Part shown: positions 11,331 to 22,854 of the stretch, piece by piece | How positions within the stretch are numbered: position 1 is the stretch's first letter | How the letters are laid out: each line of letters opens with the position of its first letter | NCBI GenBank assembly: GCA_014529385.2 | Contig: CM043966.1 | Span: 92,765,087-92,829,086 of the forward strand | DNA from: Adiantum capillus-veneris | Taxonomy: Eukaryota; Streptophyta; Polypodiopsida; Polypodiales; Pteridaceae | Direction: 5' to 3' | Length of the DNA stretch: 64,000 bases | The notes under the pieces: model-generated | Database searches by the model: none | Seen by the model: only the letters and a program-made list of their open reading frames with translations | What the model was told of the DNA's origin: nothing | Translations under genes and position numbers: made by a program

Positions 11331-13639
11331 TGGTCTTAAAGTTGTACCGAGATTGGATTTACCAAGATTTATTAGACTAAATTTATATGGAGCTCTAAAT
11401 TCTTTTGGTATGAACTGTGCATCTCAAGTGAATGGCTGTTCTTGGATTGCTCAATTAGTGGCTGACTCTAATCATTAAAAATTACTCCTTCCATCCAAAT
11501 TTGAACAAACAGGCTTCTTGTATTCATACCCAATTGCTTGTATCTGAGCATAAAGCCGTGTATTGCTTCTCCAAGTTGTCCAAGTGCAAGTAAACCCACA
11601 CAAGCGTTGTCCATCCGCAGGGCACCCTTGGCAGAAAAAAGGCCTTCTGGCCAGTGAATGTGCTTGTGACTGTGAACAAATCCAGCAGAAAATGTTCCTA
11701 GTTACAAACTAATCCAATCCTACGAGAGTTCCCACCTACCCACTGGTTTAAAGCAGGCAGAGCTTGAGCAAACTCGATACCCAAATGGCACATCTCTGTG
11801 CAGGGAAGCCCTACATACTTACAGACATGCTTTGAAAAAGCAAGTTGTTCGATTAGGACATTTGTAAAAGACCATCAACCTTCCTTGGTTGTTTGGGATT
11901 AGCTTTTGTTTGGAAGAAGCAGAATGAGACAAAAGCTCCTTCTTTGATGAATTCACAACAATGTTTGGGATTAGCTTCTCCGAAGCAGAATAAGAGGAAA
12001 GCTATGATGCTGACTGCAACTGCTACTGCAAAACAAATGATTCCGATCAAAGCTTTTAATGGAAGAAGATCACCAAAATCTAACCAAATGCAAAGGCATG
12101 CAAATTCACAAATGCGATTCAGTAGTGATAACAGGCCAAGTCGTACTGCTTTGACATGGAATAATATCTCACAGACAAACTCGATTTCAAAATTGGCACA
12201 AGCAGGATGTATTTCAAGGAAACAGGACATGCTGGAGAACAAGAATTGCAAAATGTACATTACTCACTACATGCGGTGGAATTCAAAAGCAAGTTACCGG
12301 GAGAATGACAACAGGGCGAGGAACGGAGATGGAGGTGCCGGAGGGGCAGTTTGGCAGGCACATTTGATGGTCATTGGGGGTGGTGGGTACTCTCCATGTG
12401 GCCAAATAGAGAGCTCTGGGGGGAGGATGGCTGCCGCCACTGCTGCAAAAGCTCTGTTGGTTGTGGGTGTGTTGATGAAGAGGGAGATTGGAGCAAGCCA
12501 TGCCGGCTGCAGGGCAGCCCCAACTGCGCTCGAAAGAGGAAAGAATGTATTCTGTCGCCTACATTTCTTTTGGGATTGTTAAATCGATGTAGAGGCACGA
12601 TACAAAGGCACCATGCAAAAGCTGCACCTACTCACATTCCCCAGGCCACCCGAGCCCTCATGAGCTAACACGACAACTGCCTGTTAGACCTCATTAGCTG
12701 CTGCCTCCATTCCACTTTCCAAAAACTAGGTAGATGACAAAGTGCACATTTTCTTTCTTCTCGGGCAAGCAATGAGTTCTAGCCGATTTAAATGGCCTGT
12801 ACATTGCTTTTGCTTTGAGCACATGAGAGGTATTTTCCATCAAAAACGTAAAGGTCCCACCTTTAACTTGGAAGTGGGCACCTAGCAAAACCTTCTAGTT
12901 CTCAACTTCTCAACAATCGATTTCTATGGCCCTCCCAGACTTCATTCAATCGGAACGCCTCCGATTGAAGACGCGGAAGAGGACCTCATAGCCTTTAGAA
13001 CCTCTGCAAGCAACCTATAATGGGCTCTACAAAAGTTGATGCTATAGGTTGACAAGGACGTCGTCACAAGCTTGAAGCAACATCATGCGCCACGTTCGCT
13101 CATAGACGTTCACTCCACATGAACGATCTGATCCACTCCCTTCATGCGCTCATTGTGTCTTATGCCTACTATAATGAAGGGCCACCTTATAAGGTACCGT
13201 TCACGCGCAATTAGGCCAAGGTTTTTCTTATGTGAGGCACAGTTGTCATTCTTAAAAACACTTAAAAACACGGCTCTCTTTGATCAACTATTTTTTTGCT
13301 ATGGCTCACAAAGGCACATTAGGCAAAACTAGAAAGGCCTTTCTTCAACTTATTAAAGACTCAACGAAATCATGTCATTTATGCCTCTAAAGGCCTTATT
13401 AGTACCCAAGGGGCCAAGGTCGTTCTGTTTGACAAGTCTTTGGACTAAGTGACACACAAAATTAAATGTGGGGTGGTGAAGGGATCCACCATTCACAAGT
13501 CCATACACGAGATTCTATGCAATCACAATCGTAATCGTCTCATCAAAACTAAACCTGACCACAAATTAAACCTCCTAAACCTGGGCAGTGCATGTTGTCT
13601 TAGAATAAAACATCATAAAAAAGGGCTTGGATACGACAA
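11331..13639. other. No recognised gene
   Basis: A 229-codon plus frame at 11893-12582 and a hydrophobic minus frame at 11853-12260 overlap. Neither shows a family motif I can identify. I cannot tell whether this is old repeat or a non-coding transcript locus. Confidence 0.4.
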
Positions 13640-13800
13640 ATGTGCGCAGGTGAGTTGGTTAGCCCATGTGACCCAAGACTCGAGCTGTGAGGTGGTGGGT
13701 TCAAAATCGATTGGTGAGGGGCTGAATTTTTGCGTTGCTTGGATTCCTTTTTGCCTCGATTTTCATGATGCCCAGATCTAGCCTGCTCAAGATCCCGCCT
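13640..13800 (+). mobile_element. tRNA-derived SINE candidate 1
   Basis: An A-box-like AGGTGAGTTGGTTA (13648-13661) and a B-box GGGTTCAAAATC (13697-13708) are spaced as in a tRNA-type RNA polymerase III promoter. The flanks cannot fold as a full tRNA cloverleaf, which suggests a SINE head or tRNA pseudogene. The 3' limit is not defined. Confidence 0.4.
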
Positions 13801-14507
13801 CCCACTTCCGAGCCGTGGATCCCCTTAAACCCCCCACCCCCCCTCATTTAATTTTGTTTGTCACTTAGTCCCAAGGAGACAAGTGTCTCTATGGAGCTTA
13901 AAAGTCTTGTGAATGCATAGAAAGATATCCCATCCTTCTATCCAAAAGTCCAAAGGTGCATTCATTTTTTGGCATGCTAGACAAAGAAGGCTTTTAGAGA
14001 ACAAATGAATAACCAATACATAGGATTTGATCCATGATATGAGATATTGATAAAGGGTCTTTTCATTTAAAGATTTTTTTTTAAATCAAATTATTTTATT
14101 CTTTTCTATGCTTATCAAGTCTATTTTTTTAATAAAAAATTAAAATATTTTTTTGCTATGATTTTTTCTCCAAGAAACTTATTGAAAAGGCTAAAAAAAT
14201 TATAGAGTATCTTTTTTTTTTTGGTCAATCTCACAAGTAGGGGGTACCAGAGCTGGAGGAAAAAGAAAAAGAGGGGGAATCATGAGAGATCCAACGAAGT
14301 AGCACTGAAGAAAATGGTAATTGTCGGATGACGTGGCAAGTAGAATATTTGTGAGTAGGTGTAGGTCGGAGCGTGAGTAGGTGTCAAACGAGGCGACGAG
14401 GAGACGAAAAGGGGACTCAGCAGGTGAGAAAAGATGCGTAGTGCCTGCACAATAGAGGTGGACTACCAACTTTTTTAAATATAAAGTGCTGCCAATTGCA
14501 ACAGCAG

Positions 14508-14640
14508 CGTGTCACTGGTGTAGTGGTTACCAAGGAAGTTTCGAGATGGTTGAGCACGTGTGGGTGTGGGTTCAAAACCAACTTCTTCTTTTTGTAAGGG
14601 TAAAAAGAACATTGAGTTCCCTCATAGCCTAGCGGAAAGA
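14508..14640 (+). mobile_element. tRNA-derived SINE candidate 2
   Basis: An A-box-like TGGTGTAGTGGTTA (14516-14529) is close to the family consensus. It is followed at normal tRNA spacing by the B-box GGGTTCAAAACC (14568-14579). No acceptor stem is seen, so this is a SINE head or pseudo-tRNA rather than a functional tRNA gene. Confidence 0.45.
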
Positions 14641-15182
14641 AGAGAATATGGAAGCATCTTGGAAATGAATAGAATAACAAAGCGAAGCTGCCAGTAGTAG
14701 GAGTATGTAGATGTATTGTATTAAACATCAAAAAGGTACAGTAGCCGCAAGCTTATATCGAACCTTGAGGGGTCGTTTGAGACATCAGAAGGCTTACACA
14801 GCGCCAAGTAACGGTGAGCCATTACCCATGCACCCTTACTCATTGTAAGAGGTCATGACCACTAGAGATGCTTGGCTCCACTCGTTCGAATTCTTCTTTT
14901 TGGCCTGCCCAAAGGGCATAAGGCCTTAGTGATGGTTCTACTTTTTGTGCTAAGTAAAAATAATTTTGGATTTTAGTTTTTTTTGGAAGGAAATGAGTGA
15001 GGATTATTTATTGCCGGTGATAAGTGGGAAGATATGGGTTCGTGGGTTTTGAGTGGTTGAAATGAAAGGTGAGGCTTCGGAGGCGAGTCCTAGGATTCTT
15101 ATCCCGTTAGGTGAAATCTTTAAGGCTTAAGAGGTGTAGGGTTGCGTAGGAGTAGGGTGTAGGTTTTGTTAGTGTTGGAGGG

Positions 15183-16190
15183 TTGCATGTTAGTCTAGGG
15201 TTTCTTGGTTTTCGTGTTGCTACTTGGTCATGTGTCGCCCCGCCATGGCGAACAGGGAGATCTCTCCCTCTCGCTCTCACTCTCCCTCACTCTGTGTTTT
15301 GTTATGCCTGCGGGGTGTTTAGGATTTGCAGGGTTGTGCCGCTGTGTCTGGTGGACAACATGCTAGCCGACGGCATGCCATGTAAATTCTTTGGCTTTTC
15401 GCTCACTCAGGCGCCAATGTCTTCAAAGCTGATCAGAATGGGCTCAAGTGTTGCTGGTGAGCATGCTGATGCAAGGGGAGAGGAAACTTCCGATGCCTGG
15501 GCGACTGCTTTCGTTGCCTTGCTGAGTTCAAGACTGCCGCTGAGCGCAAACAGGCTGTCGAGAACACGCTCTTTGCTTGCACAGTTTCTTTTGGTTTGCT
15601 TACAGTTCTCTGAGATCTTGAAGGTGGCACTTTGGTCACTGGTGTGTCCTTTGGTTGCCCATTTTTCGTCTTGGTCTGTATCGCTACTGGCTTAGACAAT
15701 CGTATTGACCTCCCGGAGCTTATGCAGGTTCTTGTGTGTGTTCTATTGACGGCAATGTCAGCCGCGACCGGCTTGCTTTGCCTCGCAGGCAAGGGCATGT
15801 CGAGGATGTGATGGGAGGCATTGTGTCCTGCGCACGATTTTTTATGCCACGTGGTAACAGCTCCCATTGCAGTTGTCTTTGTTGCGGTGCTTCTGCTGGC
15901 AGTGCTTTTGATCATGTCCGGCACAGCCTCTTCCACAACTTCTGCACACGGGCTCTGTATACATCCAAATGCGCCACTCTTCTTTCACTTGAAGTGCGTG
16001 GGAGAGACCCAAGTCTCTAGCTTGCTGCACCTTTGTGCATGGTTCTGGGTACTTCTTTTTTGGTTGGCAGTCTTGCTGGAGAGCAAGAGCACTCGTTCTG
16101 TGTGGCTTTTCGATGGGGCGATCCGTCATCCTTCCGAGACTGCAAAGGGTAATGCATTTGCATGTTAATGACTGTGGTCCTTCCATGTTT
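15183..16190 (+). other. Unidentified frames, one hydrophobic
   Basis: Frames at 15183-15695 and 15821-16168 are rich in Leu/Val/Ala and could encode membrane segments (VVFVAVLLLAVLLIM near 15860). I do not recognise a family. The stretch sits just upstream of a genuine host-gene fragment, so it might be further captured DNA, but nothing in the sequence proves that. Confidence 0.3.
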
Positions 16191-16393
16191 TCTTAGTGGT
16201 TTGATTGTTTATTCATCACAGAACAGTGATTTTGGGGGCTCGTGATGGGGAGCAAGAAAAAATGCAGCAGAACAACCATGATGTGAAGGCTGGGGCGGGT
16301 GCAAAAGTATGGCCTTCTCTGGTTCGAAGATATTTGGTTCAGACTCTATCGCTTTCTGGAGGTTAGGGAGAGTGGAAGCCTGTAAAAGAAGCG

Positions 16394-16900
16394 ATGTTCC
16401 GTGCTCGAGCACAGCGGGTTTTGGATGTTGTGGATCTCTCTCCAGAGAGTTTGAGCTTTAAAGGCCTTCCCCCGTTCACGAAGGCGTTCTATTTCGAACA
16501 TCCTAATGTGGTAGCCATGACAGCAAATGATGTGGCTACCTGTAGACAAATGAGAGGGATAGTAGTGGAGGGTAATGACATCCCCAAGCCCATTCGCTCC
16601 TTTGAGGCAGCTTCATTTCCTGGTTGCTCAGCATTGCTCCCTGTTTTATGCGCATGAGTTGTGACAATCACAAAGAATGGAGCATTTACATGATCTCTGG
16701 TATTTTAATGTGTTTTGAACTGTAGATTATGTTTTTGGAGGCATCATCAGAGCCGGTTTCAACGAGCCAATACAAATCCAAGCTCAGGGCTAGCTGATGG
16801 CCTTGAAGGGAAGAGACCTTACTGGGCTTGCAATGACCAGGTCAGGGGAAACATTTGCCTCCCTATTACCAACAATTGTGCATGTCAATGCCTGGCCTGG
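16394..16900 (+). pseudogene. DEAD-box RNA helicase gene fragment (RH20/RH30/DBP2-like)
   Basis: Exon-like block 1 (about 16394-16622) carries the N-terminal signature LPPFTKAFYFEHPNVVAMT and then VEGNDIPKPIRSFEAASFP. After a phase-1 intron (GT at 16623, AG at 16724-16725), block 2 (16726 to about 16900) gives DYVFGGIIRAGFNEPIQIQA, the Q-motif, then MALKGRDLTGL and a decayed Walker A (MTRSGET for the family ETGSGKT). An in-frame stop replaces the Trp that normally follows QAQG, and the later DEAD and SAT blocks are missing. Splicing restores the FPDYV junction typical of the family, so the fragment was copied as genomic DNA. It lies 1.6 kb upstream of the Helitron A RPA gene, a typical place for captured sequence. 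Confidence 0.85.
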
Positions 16901-17799
16901 TTCATGTTGGATTTTGTGCAGAGTGCTCTTACACATTGTTCATGCCTAGCAGCTGATCTTAATCTTTTGTTGTGAGTGCTTGACATGTGTATTTGTTCCT
17001 GATTTTGTCTCAAGGGAGCGTGGTGATATGTGGGCACTTGGATATCTTTTTGCCGTTGAGTACAGCTTGCGACTTCTTCCTGGTTCTAGTGTGGACTGGT
17101 TGCCCATACTGTCTTTCAATTATGCCTCATACGCTGGTATGGTTTGGCTTCCATGTTGCTTATGATTATGCTATTTCAATTGTTGAAGCACTGATATTGC
17201 TTCCATGTATGATATGTCTTGAAGGCCTTCGCATTGTCTCCACATGCAAATATCAAGTTCTCCCTGGTGTACGTGCAGTGTTGGCATGAGTAGTCGGAGG
17301 TGAAGGGGTTCCGTCGTCCGAATTAGTTTGCATTTTGCATTGCTAGTGAGTTTTTCATGTGCAGGCAACATACTATGAAATTGGGGGTTCGGTCCAAACT
17401 TTTGGGTCTAGATTTTTGATGCAATGATTCTTTGTCGAAATTGATAACAGACTGGGCTCTGATAACTTCTTGCAGCAGTATAGTTTCGTGCATGAACAAC
17501 AAATTTTTGAGTGTTAATAATGGTACTTGCCTGCAATATAATTTCTTGCAGTTTTTTTGTGAGATTATTGTTTCTGTTTTGACAGTGTAGACAGTGTAAC
17601 AACTAGGTTGAATTTGTGAATGTTTTTTTTTTTTGCGAAAATTTACTGTGTTTTAAATACACTTTTATTTCTAAAAAATAGACACCTATTTAAATTTGAT
17701 TGGACACTTTTGAGCTGAGTTGTCCCCATCATGAGTTCGCTTTCCTATTGTGGTCTATATACTTATTTTATTGATACCTTGCAAAAGGTATAATTGTTA
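16901..17799. other. No recognised feature
   Basis: Short frames at 16980-17289 show no motif, and I found no further DEAD-box exons here. Confidence 0.45.
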
Positions 17800-18160
17800 T
17801 TCTTTTAAGACCCACTCCTTACCCCCCTCATTTATTTTTGTCATCATTTGGTCTCCACATGCCTACTCCTCTCTCTCTCTCTCTATCTCTCTCTCTCTAT
17901 CTATCTCTCTCTCTCTCTCTGTCTATCTCTCTCTCGCACACACACACACATGAATATCCTGCAGTGGTGTGTATATATTAGTATCCTTGTCCCTTAATGC
18001 CCACTCCTTGCTCCCCTCATTTATTTCTCTCATAATTTAGTCTCTTCATGCGTGCCTCTCTCCCTGTGTGTGTGTGTGTGTGTGTGTGTGTTTCACACAC
18101 ACACACACACATACAATCATGAGTATCTTATAATGGTTTTTATATATTGCTATCCCTTGT
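17800..18160. repeat. Diverged tandem duplication with microsatellites
   Basis: The phrase ACTCCTTRCYCCCCTCATTTATTT occurs near 17814 and 18003, each followed by a (TC)n or (TG)n tract, a CACACA run, and ATGARTATCYT...TATATATT. This is a two-copy repeat of roughly 190 bp whose inner microsatellites differ. A related CCCCTCATTTAATTTTG phrase is near 13842. Confidence 0.75.
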
Positions 18161-18460
18161 GAACAGTTCATTATTCTGCCTCAAGAGTTTGCTCCCTATT
18201 AACTCTCTTATGCTCTAGGAACTTCTCAAGCTCTGCCCACACATTTCTCCCATCCTCTAGTAAGCTGAAACTTTCCCTGCTCTTGATTCACCCCATGCAT
18301 TGGCTATCCTCTCCATATTCCTTGCTCTCAAGTTTTGGTGTTGGCCCCTTGTGGATACTTCTATAGCTTACCTCTTCTATCTTTTGTCTTTCTCCTTGGC
18401 ACCATGCTGCCTTGAACCTCTATTTGCCTCGCATGCCAGAGTTGAAATTGTTAAAGCCAT

Positions 18461-20134
18461 ATGGAAGGAATGGACTTTGAGATTGAGAAGAAGGGTATGT
18501 TTTTTGACATGCTTCGATGAAATAACTAGACTTCTTAATGCTTGATTCTTGAAATTGTTTTTGATGTAGACACTTGTATTGAGTCACAAGAGCACGTTGA
18601 AACTAGCTCAACAAATTTGATCTCAAGCCCACTGTCAAGATCAAAAGTTCAGTCCCCTCTCAAGAAATTGAGTCCGAAGGCAAAAGCATTGAAAAAAGCT
18701 TACACGCATGCGAGAAGTACGTTATCAAATGTGGTTTTGAGTATCTTGCTTGTTTATGTGGTGCGTAAACCATATTGCTGTGTTTTGTGAGCAGGTAAAA
18801 TATTTAAGAAACCTTTTGAAATCTCATCTTCTCACTCTCTTGGATATCATGTTGCGCCAAAGCCTGAACCTATTGCTAAAACATTCGGTTCTCAGCTCGC
18901 TCTGGCTCCTAAAGGACCTCCAACCTTCATCATTTCAGAGCTTTCAAAGTTGATAAATTTTCACTTTGCGTTTTTGGGCAAGGTTTTGTGCAAGTATGGG
19001 ACCTACAAAATCGAAAAAGCTGCTTACCCAAGATTTCTGAAGGCTGATTTGGTTGATCAAGAAGCTAGGCATACAATAACATTTGTTGTGGGGGAAAGTT
19101 ACATCTCACAATTTGTTGAGTCTTTTGGGGTGGGGGACTTTGTGCGCATAGAGGGTGCATCCATAAAGCAAAGAGTTCACAATGATGGTGGAACCTTTCA
19201 GCTAGCTTTGCATGCTGACGCAACAACTATCGCTGTCAAGGGGGAACCATTTGAATGTGATTTGGTTTTGTTTCCAGAGCATAGAATTTGTGATTTGCTT
19301 TGTTTGCAAGAGTCTACAACTGTGGACACTGTGGTGACAATTGCATTTACTGTTGTGAGAATTGAGACCACAGCCAAAACTGACGGTTCTAGTAGCGCTC
19401 GTTTAATGATAAGCGATGGACCCGCATCGTCTGATCGAGCCACGGTAATTTTATTCTTGTGGTTCTTGTGCTTTAAATTTTTGTGAGGCTTTAATAGAAT
19501 TCTGTTTCAGCTCCTGTTTGTGCCATCTCGAAGAGCTGACTACCATCACATGGTCAACTGTGTCAATGAGCATGGGTTTTACGGCTGTGTCGCACGCAAT
19601 ATCAATATCTTCAAGCAACGTTCCAACATTTTATCAATTGTAGATTCTACAATACTGTGTCCTTTGCCTCACGCTTTGGAAGCAAACTTAAAAGATGCAT
19701 TGAAGAAACAAATAGTAGCTTTGGGCTTTGGAAAAAAGGTGAGTTAAGAATGGACATTCAAAAGCAATGGTTTTGAGATTGATCTTACTGTTATTTTTTA
19801 TTGTTGTAGGTTTTTGGAACTTTGGAGATTGTGAATGTCAACAATGTTGGTGTCGAGTATATTTGTGAAGCTTGCAAAGGGAATTTCGTGAGTAGACAAA
19901 CCTCAAAGCCATATTGCTATTCTTGTCAAAAGAACTTTGCAAGGGGGTTCTTGCATCAATGTGGACGTGAAGGGAAAATTGGTTGATGAAGTGTTGCGTC
20001 TATCGCTTCCCTTTGCTGAGCTCTATGATAGTAATGTGGTGGAGTTGAAATCCTCTTTGATGAGTATTAAGAAGATAGGAGAGTTTACTATCGATAAGCA
20101 AGGTCATTTGGTTGATTACCAATCGCAACACTAG
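18461..20134 (+). pseudogene. RPA-like ssDNA-binding protein of Helitron A
   Basis: Five exons with GT-AG introns join in one frame: 18461-18494, 18570-18716, 18795-19444, 19511-19738 and 19810-20134. I chose ATG 18461 because it gives MEGMDFEIEKK and splices in frame to DTCIESQEH. Exon 3 holds OB-fold-like sequence (KADLVDQEARHTITFVVGES; GDFVRIEGASIKQ). Exon 5 has a four-cysteine zinc ribbon, CEACKG and CYSCQK, as in RPA1 C-terminal domains. One extra G in the five-G run near 19951 ends the frame early. Without it the reading continues through CINVDVKGKLVDEVLRLSL to a stop at 20132. The protein would coat single-stranded DNA during rolling-circle transposition. Confidence 0.85.
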
Positions 20135-20327
20135 AACTACTTTGTTGTCCTTGATTGCATATTATAAACGCTTGACAGCCCTCAATCCTTTTTTTGTTAA
20201 AACTCCTGCCAACACCTTCTCTCTCTCCAAAAACCTTTTGTAATCGTTGCACAAGACAACGTTCTTTTTTGTATAGTGTCTTTTGAATCACATCAAACTA
20301 ATTGTTCGGCTTATATTTTGCGCAAGT

Positions 20328-20960
20328 ATGTTGAGTGACGGTTTCTGTTTCCAGTTCAACGGCCTCGTGTATGGAATTGATGTCTCCTTCAAAGACCGCT
20401 TCAATAATGATGTGCTTAAGGTTCTTTTGTTCATTCTAAAACTTGAATGTTCTTTGGAGTTATTGAAGCAAAGACTAGTCGACAAAATCATCTTCATGTT
20501 GCATGAAAATGATTTGGAGATTTACAATACTTGGATAAAAGTGTGGCATGTTGATACTAGTTCTCAAAATTTACAACAAATCTTGCTTGAGCGGTTGAAT
20601 AGGAGAACCACTTCAAAGCTTTTAAGCATTAACTTGATCTCACTTGTGGCTCAAATGTTTGGTGTCTTGCGTGTTGTGCATTTCTTTAACGAAGAGTCTT
20701 GCACTGGGAGTCAACGAGTTGGCTGTGTTGATGCAACAAATTCTCCTAGAATCGTCCATCTGATGCTCTTTGACACAAGTAATGGTTTGCTTGCGCTACC
20801 ACCAACATTGCAAAAACACAAACGTACCAGATGTGTGTGGTCAAAAAATGATACATGCATTTTACAAAACTTAATAGATGACTCCCCAGCACTAAAAGCT
20901 CTAGAAATTGCTACTCGTTTCAAGGCTTTAGTGTTTTCTACTCTCACCTTGAATAAATAA
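20328..20960 (+). CDS. OTU-like cysteine protease ORF of Helitron A
   Basis: An open frame of about 210 codons between the RPA gene and Rep. I take ATG 20328 (MLSDGFCFQFNGLVYGID); the frame is open further upstream without a better start. SDGFCF matches the OTU nucleophile motif (D-G-x-C). The following helices, a Trp-containing segment, and ISLVAQMFGVLRVVHF then IVHLMLFDTSNGLLAL follow the OTU fold pattern. The His that normally closes the catalytic triad is not visible after the last strand, so activity is doubtful. Helentron-type elements often encode OTU domains, which supports the call. The (TAAA)n(TA)n tract after it separates it from Rep. Confidence 0.5.
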   Translation: MLSDGFCFQFNGLVYGIDVSFKDRFNNDVLKVLLFILKLECSLELLKQRLVDKIIFMLHENDLEIYNTWIKVWHVDTSSQNLQQILLERLNRRTTSKLLSINLISLVAQMFGVLRVVHFFNEESCTGSQRVGCVDATNSPRIVHLMLFDTSNGLLALPPTLQKHKRTRCVWSKNDTCILQNLIDDSPALKALEIATRFKALVFSTLTLNK

Positions 20961-20999
20961 ATAAATAAATAAATAAAAATATATATATATATATATAAA
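20956..20999. repeat. (TAAA)n(TA)n microsatellite
   Basis: About five TAAA units followed by about 10 TA units, between the OTU-like ORF and the Rep frame. Confidence 0.95.
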
Positions 21000-21003
21000 A
21001 CAT

Positions 21004-22648
21004 GTGCAATGCTTCCACTTCCCAACTCACGCCTCTTCAAATTCAAAGCGACAAAAGCTTAAGCACAAGAAATTTTTCCAATCCATAAATGACGCACCTA
21101 TGCATCCATGTGCCTCATGTGATACATTACTGTTTCAAAAAGCTTTGCACCCATTGGATGGTCCTACCACTTCTTTCCTTAAAACATTGCGACCAAACAT
21201 GTCTTCGGATCATTTTGAGACACTTCAAGTGTGCAAACCTTGCAAAGACTCTCTCTCAAAACAAATAGTTCCACGCTTTTGTATGCATGGTGAAATGACT
21301 TTCAACCCTAAAATTGCTATTGTTGAAGACCTGAATTCAATGGAGATTCGTCTAGTTTCGCTTCGCATCCTTTTCGCGCAAATACGTGAGCTTAACTACG
21401 AAGGTCAGTATGGGTTACAAGGCAGTATTGTGAATGTCATGGCGGATTTATCAAGAGTGCAAAAAATCCTTCCTCGTTTTATGCATGATTGAGCAACTAT
21501 TCTCATTGAGATCAAGCGCAAATTAGAGTACAACCAAGCATACTTAAGTGGATCTGTCCGTCCAGCATACGTAGTTGAGGCATTATCTCGTCTCTTGGAA
21601 ACACCATTATACATTGAACATGAAGCTTCCATGCATGAGACATGGGCTTCCACATTCTCATTTAATGTTGACTGTGACGTGGTTGATGGCAACAATAACG
21701 AAGATGGAGAGGTTGAAGAATCTGACACGCTCATCCATGGGATCTACTCTGCGCAACAGGTTGTCGACCATAATGGTCAAGCCTTGAGTGTGGCACCTTG
21801 TGAAGGGTATAGTCCACTTAGCATATTTGATGACGATGCTTGTGAAGAGCTATCATTCCCATCCCTTTTCTTTGGCCATAAAAGGAAATATCATGCCTTT
21901 GCAAAGAAGCAATACCAAAAAGTTGCACAATGGGAGCTTAAAAATAAGGACAGGAGGTTTGCAAACAACATCGAAAACCTTTTCTTCAAGACAATGAAAA
22001 TCGTCATTTTGCAAGTGTTGTCATCTATATGGGTGCGGCTTTGAAAAGGAAAACTACAATGCAAACAACTCAAGGCAAAAGATGTCCAGGCCACCACCAA
22101 CATTGAGCAAATTATAAATTCACAAATTGGTTACCATGACTTTGAAAATTTGCGCACATCAATAGACTACAAAAACAAGCTCAAACGCAATATCTTTGCT
22201 ATGATTAGACAACTAGGCCATCCCACTTTTTTTGTGACATTCTCCTGTGCTGAACAAAGATGGGATCCGTTACAAGCCTGCCTCAAGAAACTGAATCCAC
22301 AAATTAAAGAGGCCGATTATCCAAACAATGCTGCATTTATTCGAGCGCTTGTCCGAGTTGATCCACTTACAACGGCAAGATATTATGTTCATAGGTTCAA
22401 AGCCATGAAACTTGAGATAAAACGAGATAGTGCTATCTTGGGGAAAGTCATCGACTACTTTTTTGTTACTGAGTTCCAACACAGAGGTAGCCAACACGAT
22501 CATGGCTTGATTTGGATCAAGGACGCACCATGCTTTGGCGTTGCAACAAACGATGATGTCATAGCCTTTGTAGATAAATACATTTCAACCAACAAAGATT
22601 CTTTGCATGAGACGTTGAGACCAACACAAACACATTCTCATCGCAAGG
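21004..22648 (+). pseudogene. Helitron A Rep, N-terminal part with HUH motif
   Basis: One reading frame runs through the block, broken by TGA codons near 21490 and 22042. It starts with a cysteine-rich zinc finger (CASCDTLLF...CKPCKDSL) and the segment INDLNSMEIR-like/ILFAQIREL typical of Helitron N-termini. 21595-22044 has LSVAPCEGYSPLSIFDDDAC and ELSFPSLFFG, conserved in RepHel proteins. 22150-22648 is the Rep nuclease: MIRQLGHPTFFVTFSCAE (motif 1) and the HUH motif GSQHDHGLIWI. The HUH histidines bind the metal for ssDNA nicking. Copia inserted directly after THSHRK; the frame resumes intact at 28197. Confidence 0.9.
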
Positions 22649-22840
22649 TGTTGGGGTATAAAGCCCAATGTGGTCGCCCAGGTAAGTAGGCGGGCCGCCA
22701 GGTATGTACACATATTCTTTTGTAAAAACCTAATAAGAACTCACTATGCTCTACACATTACAGTAGAGCGAGTTCACCATATCGTCGTGCTCTTCTTCTC
22801 GCACTCTCTCTCGCGTCGCACTTCCGCTCGTACTCCTTCA
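22649..22840 (+). repeat. Copia copy 1, 5' LTR
   Basis: 192 bp, TGTTGGGGTATAAAGCCC at the start and CGTACTCCTTCA at the end. Very short for a copia LTR. The primer site follows after 2 bp. Confidence 0.96.
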
Positions 22841-22842
22841 AC

Positions 22843-22854
22843 TGGTATCAGAGC
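22843..22854 (+). other. Copia primer-binding site
   Basis: TGGTATCAGAGC, complementary to the 3' end of initiator tRNA-Met, 2 bp after the LTR. Confidence 0.92.

Noticed and set aside
11893-12582. 229-codon plus frame as a gene
   Set aside because: The composition is unremarkable, there is no family motif, and an equally long open frame exists on the opposite strand. I kept it as unexplained.
14516-14579. Functional tRNA gene
   Set aside because: A- and B-boxes are present but acceptor, D and T stems cannot be built around them.
17870-18111. CRISPR-like or satellite array
   Set aside because: The regularity comes from dinucleotide microsatellites within one old duplication; there are no spacers.
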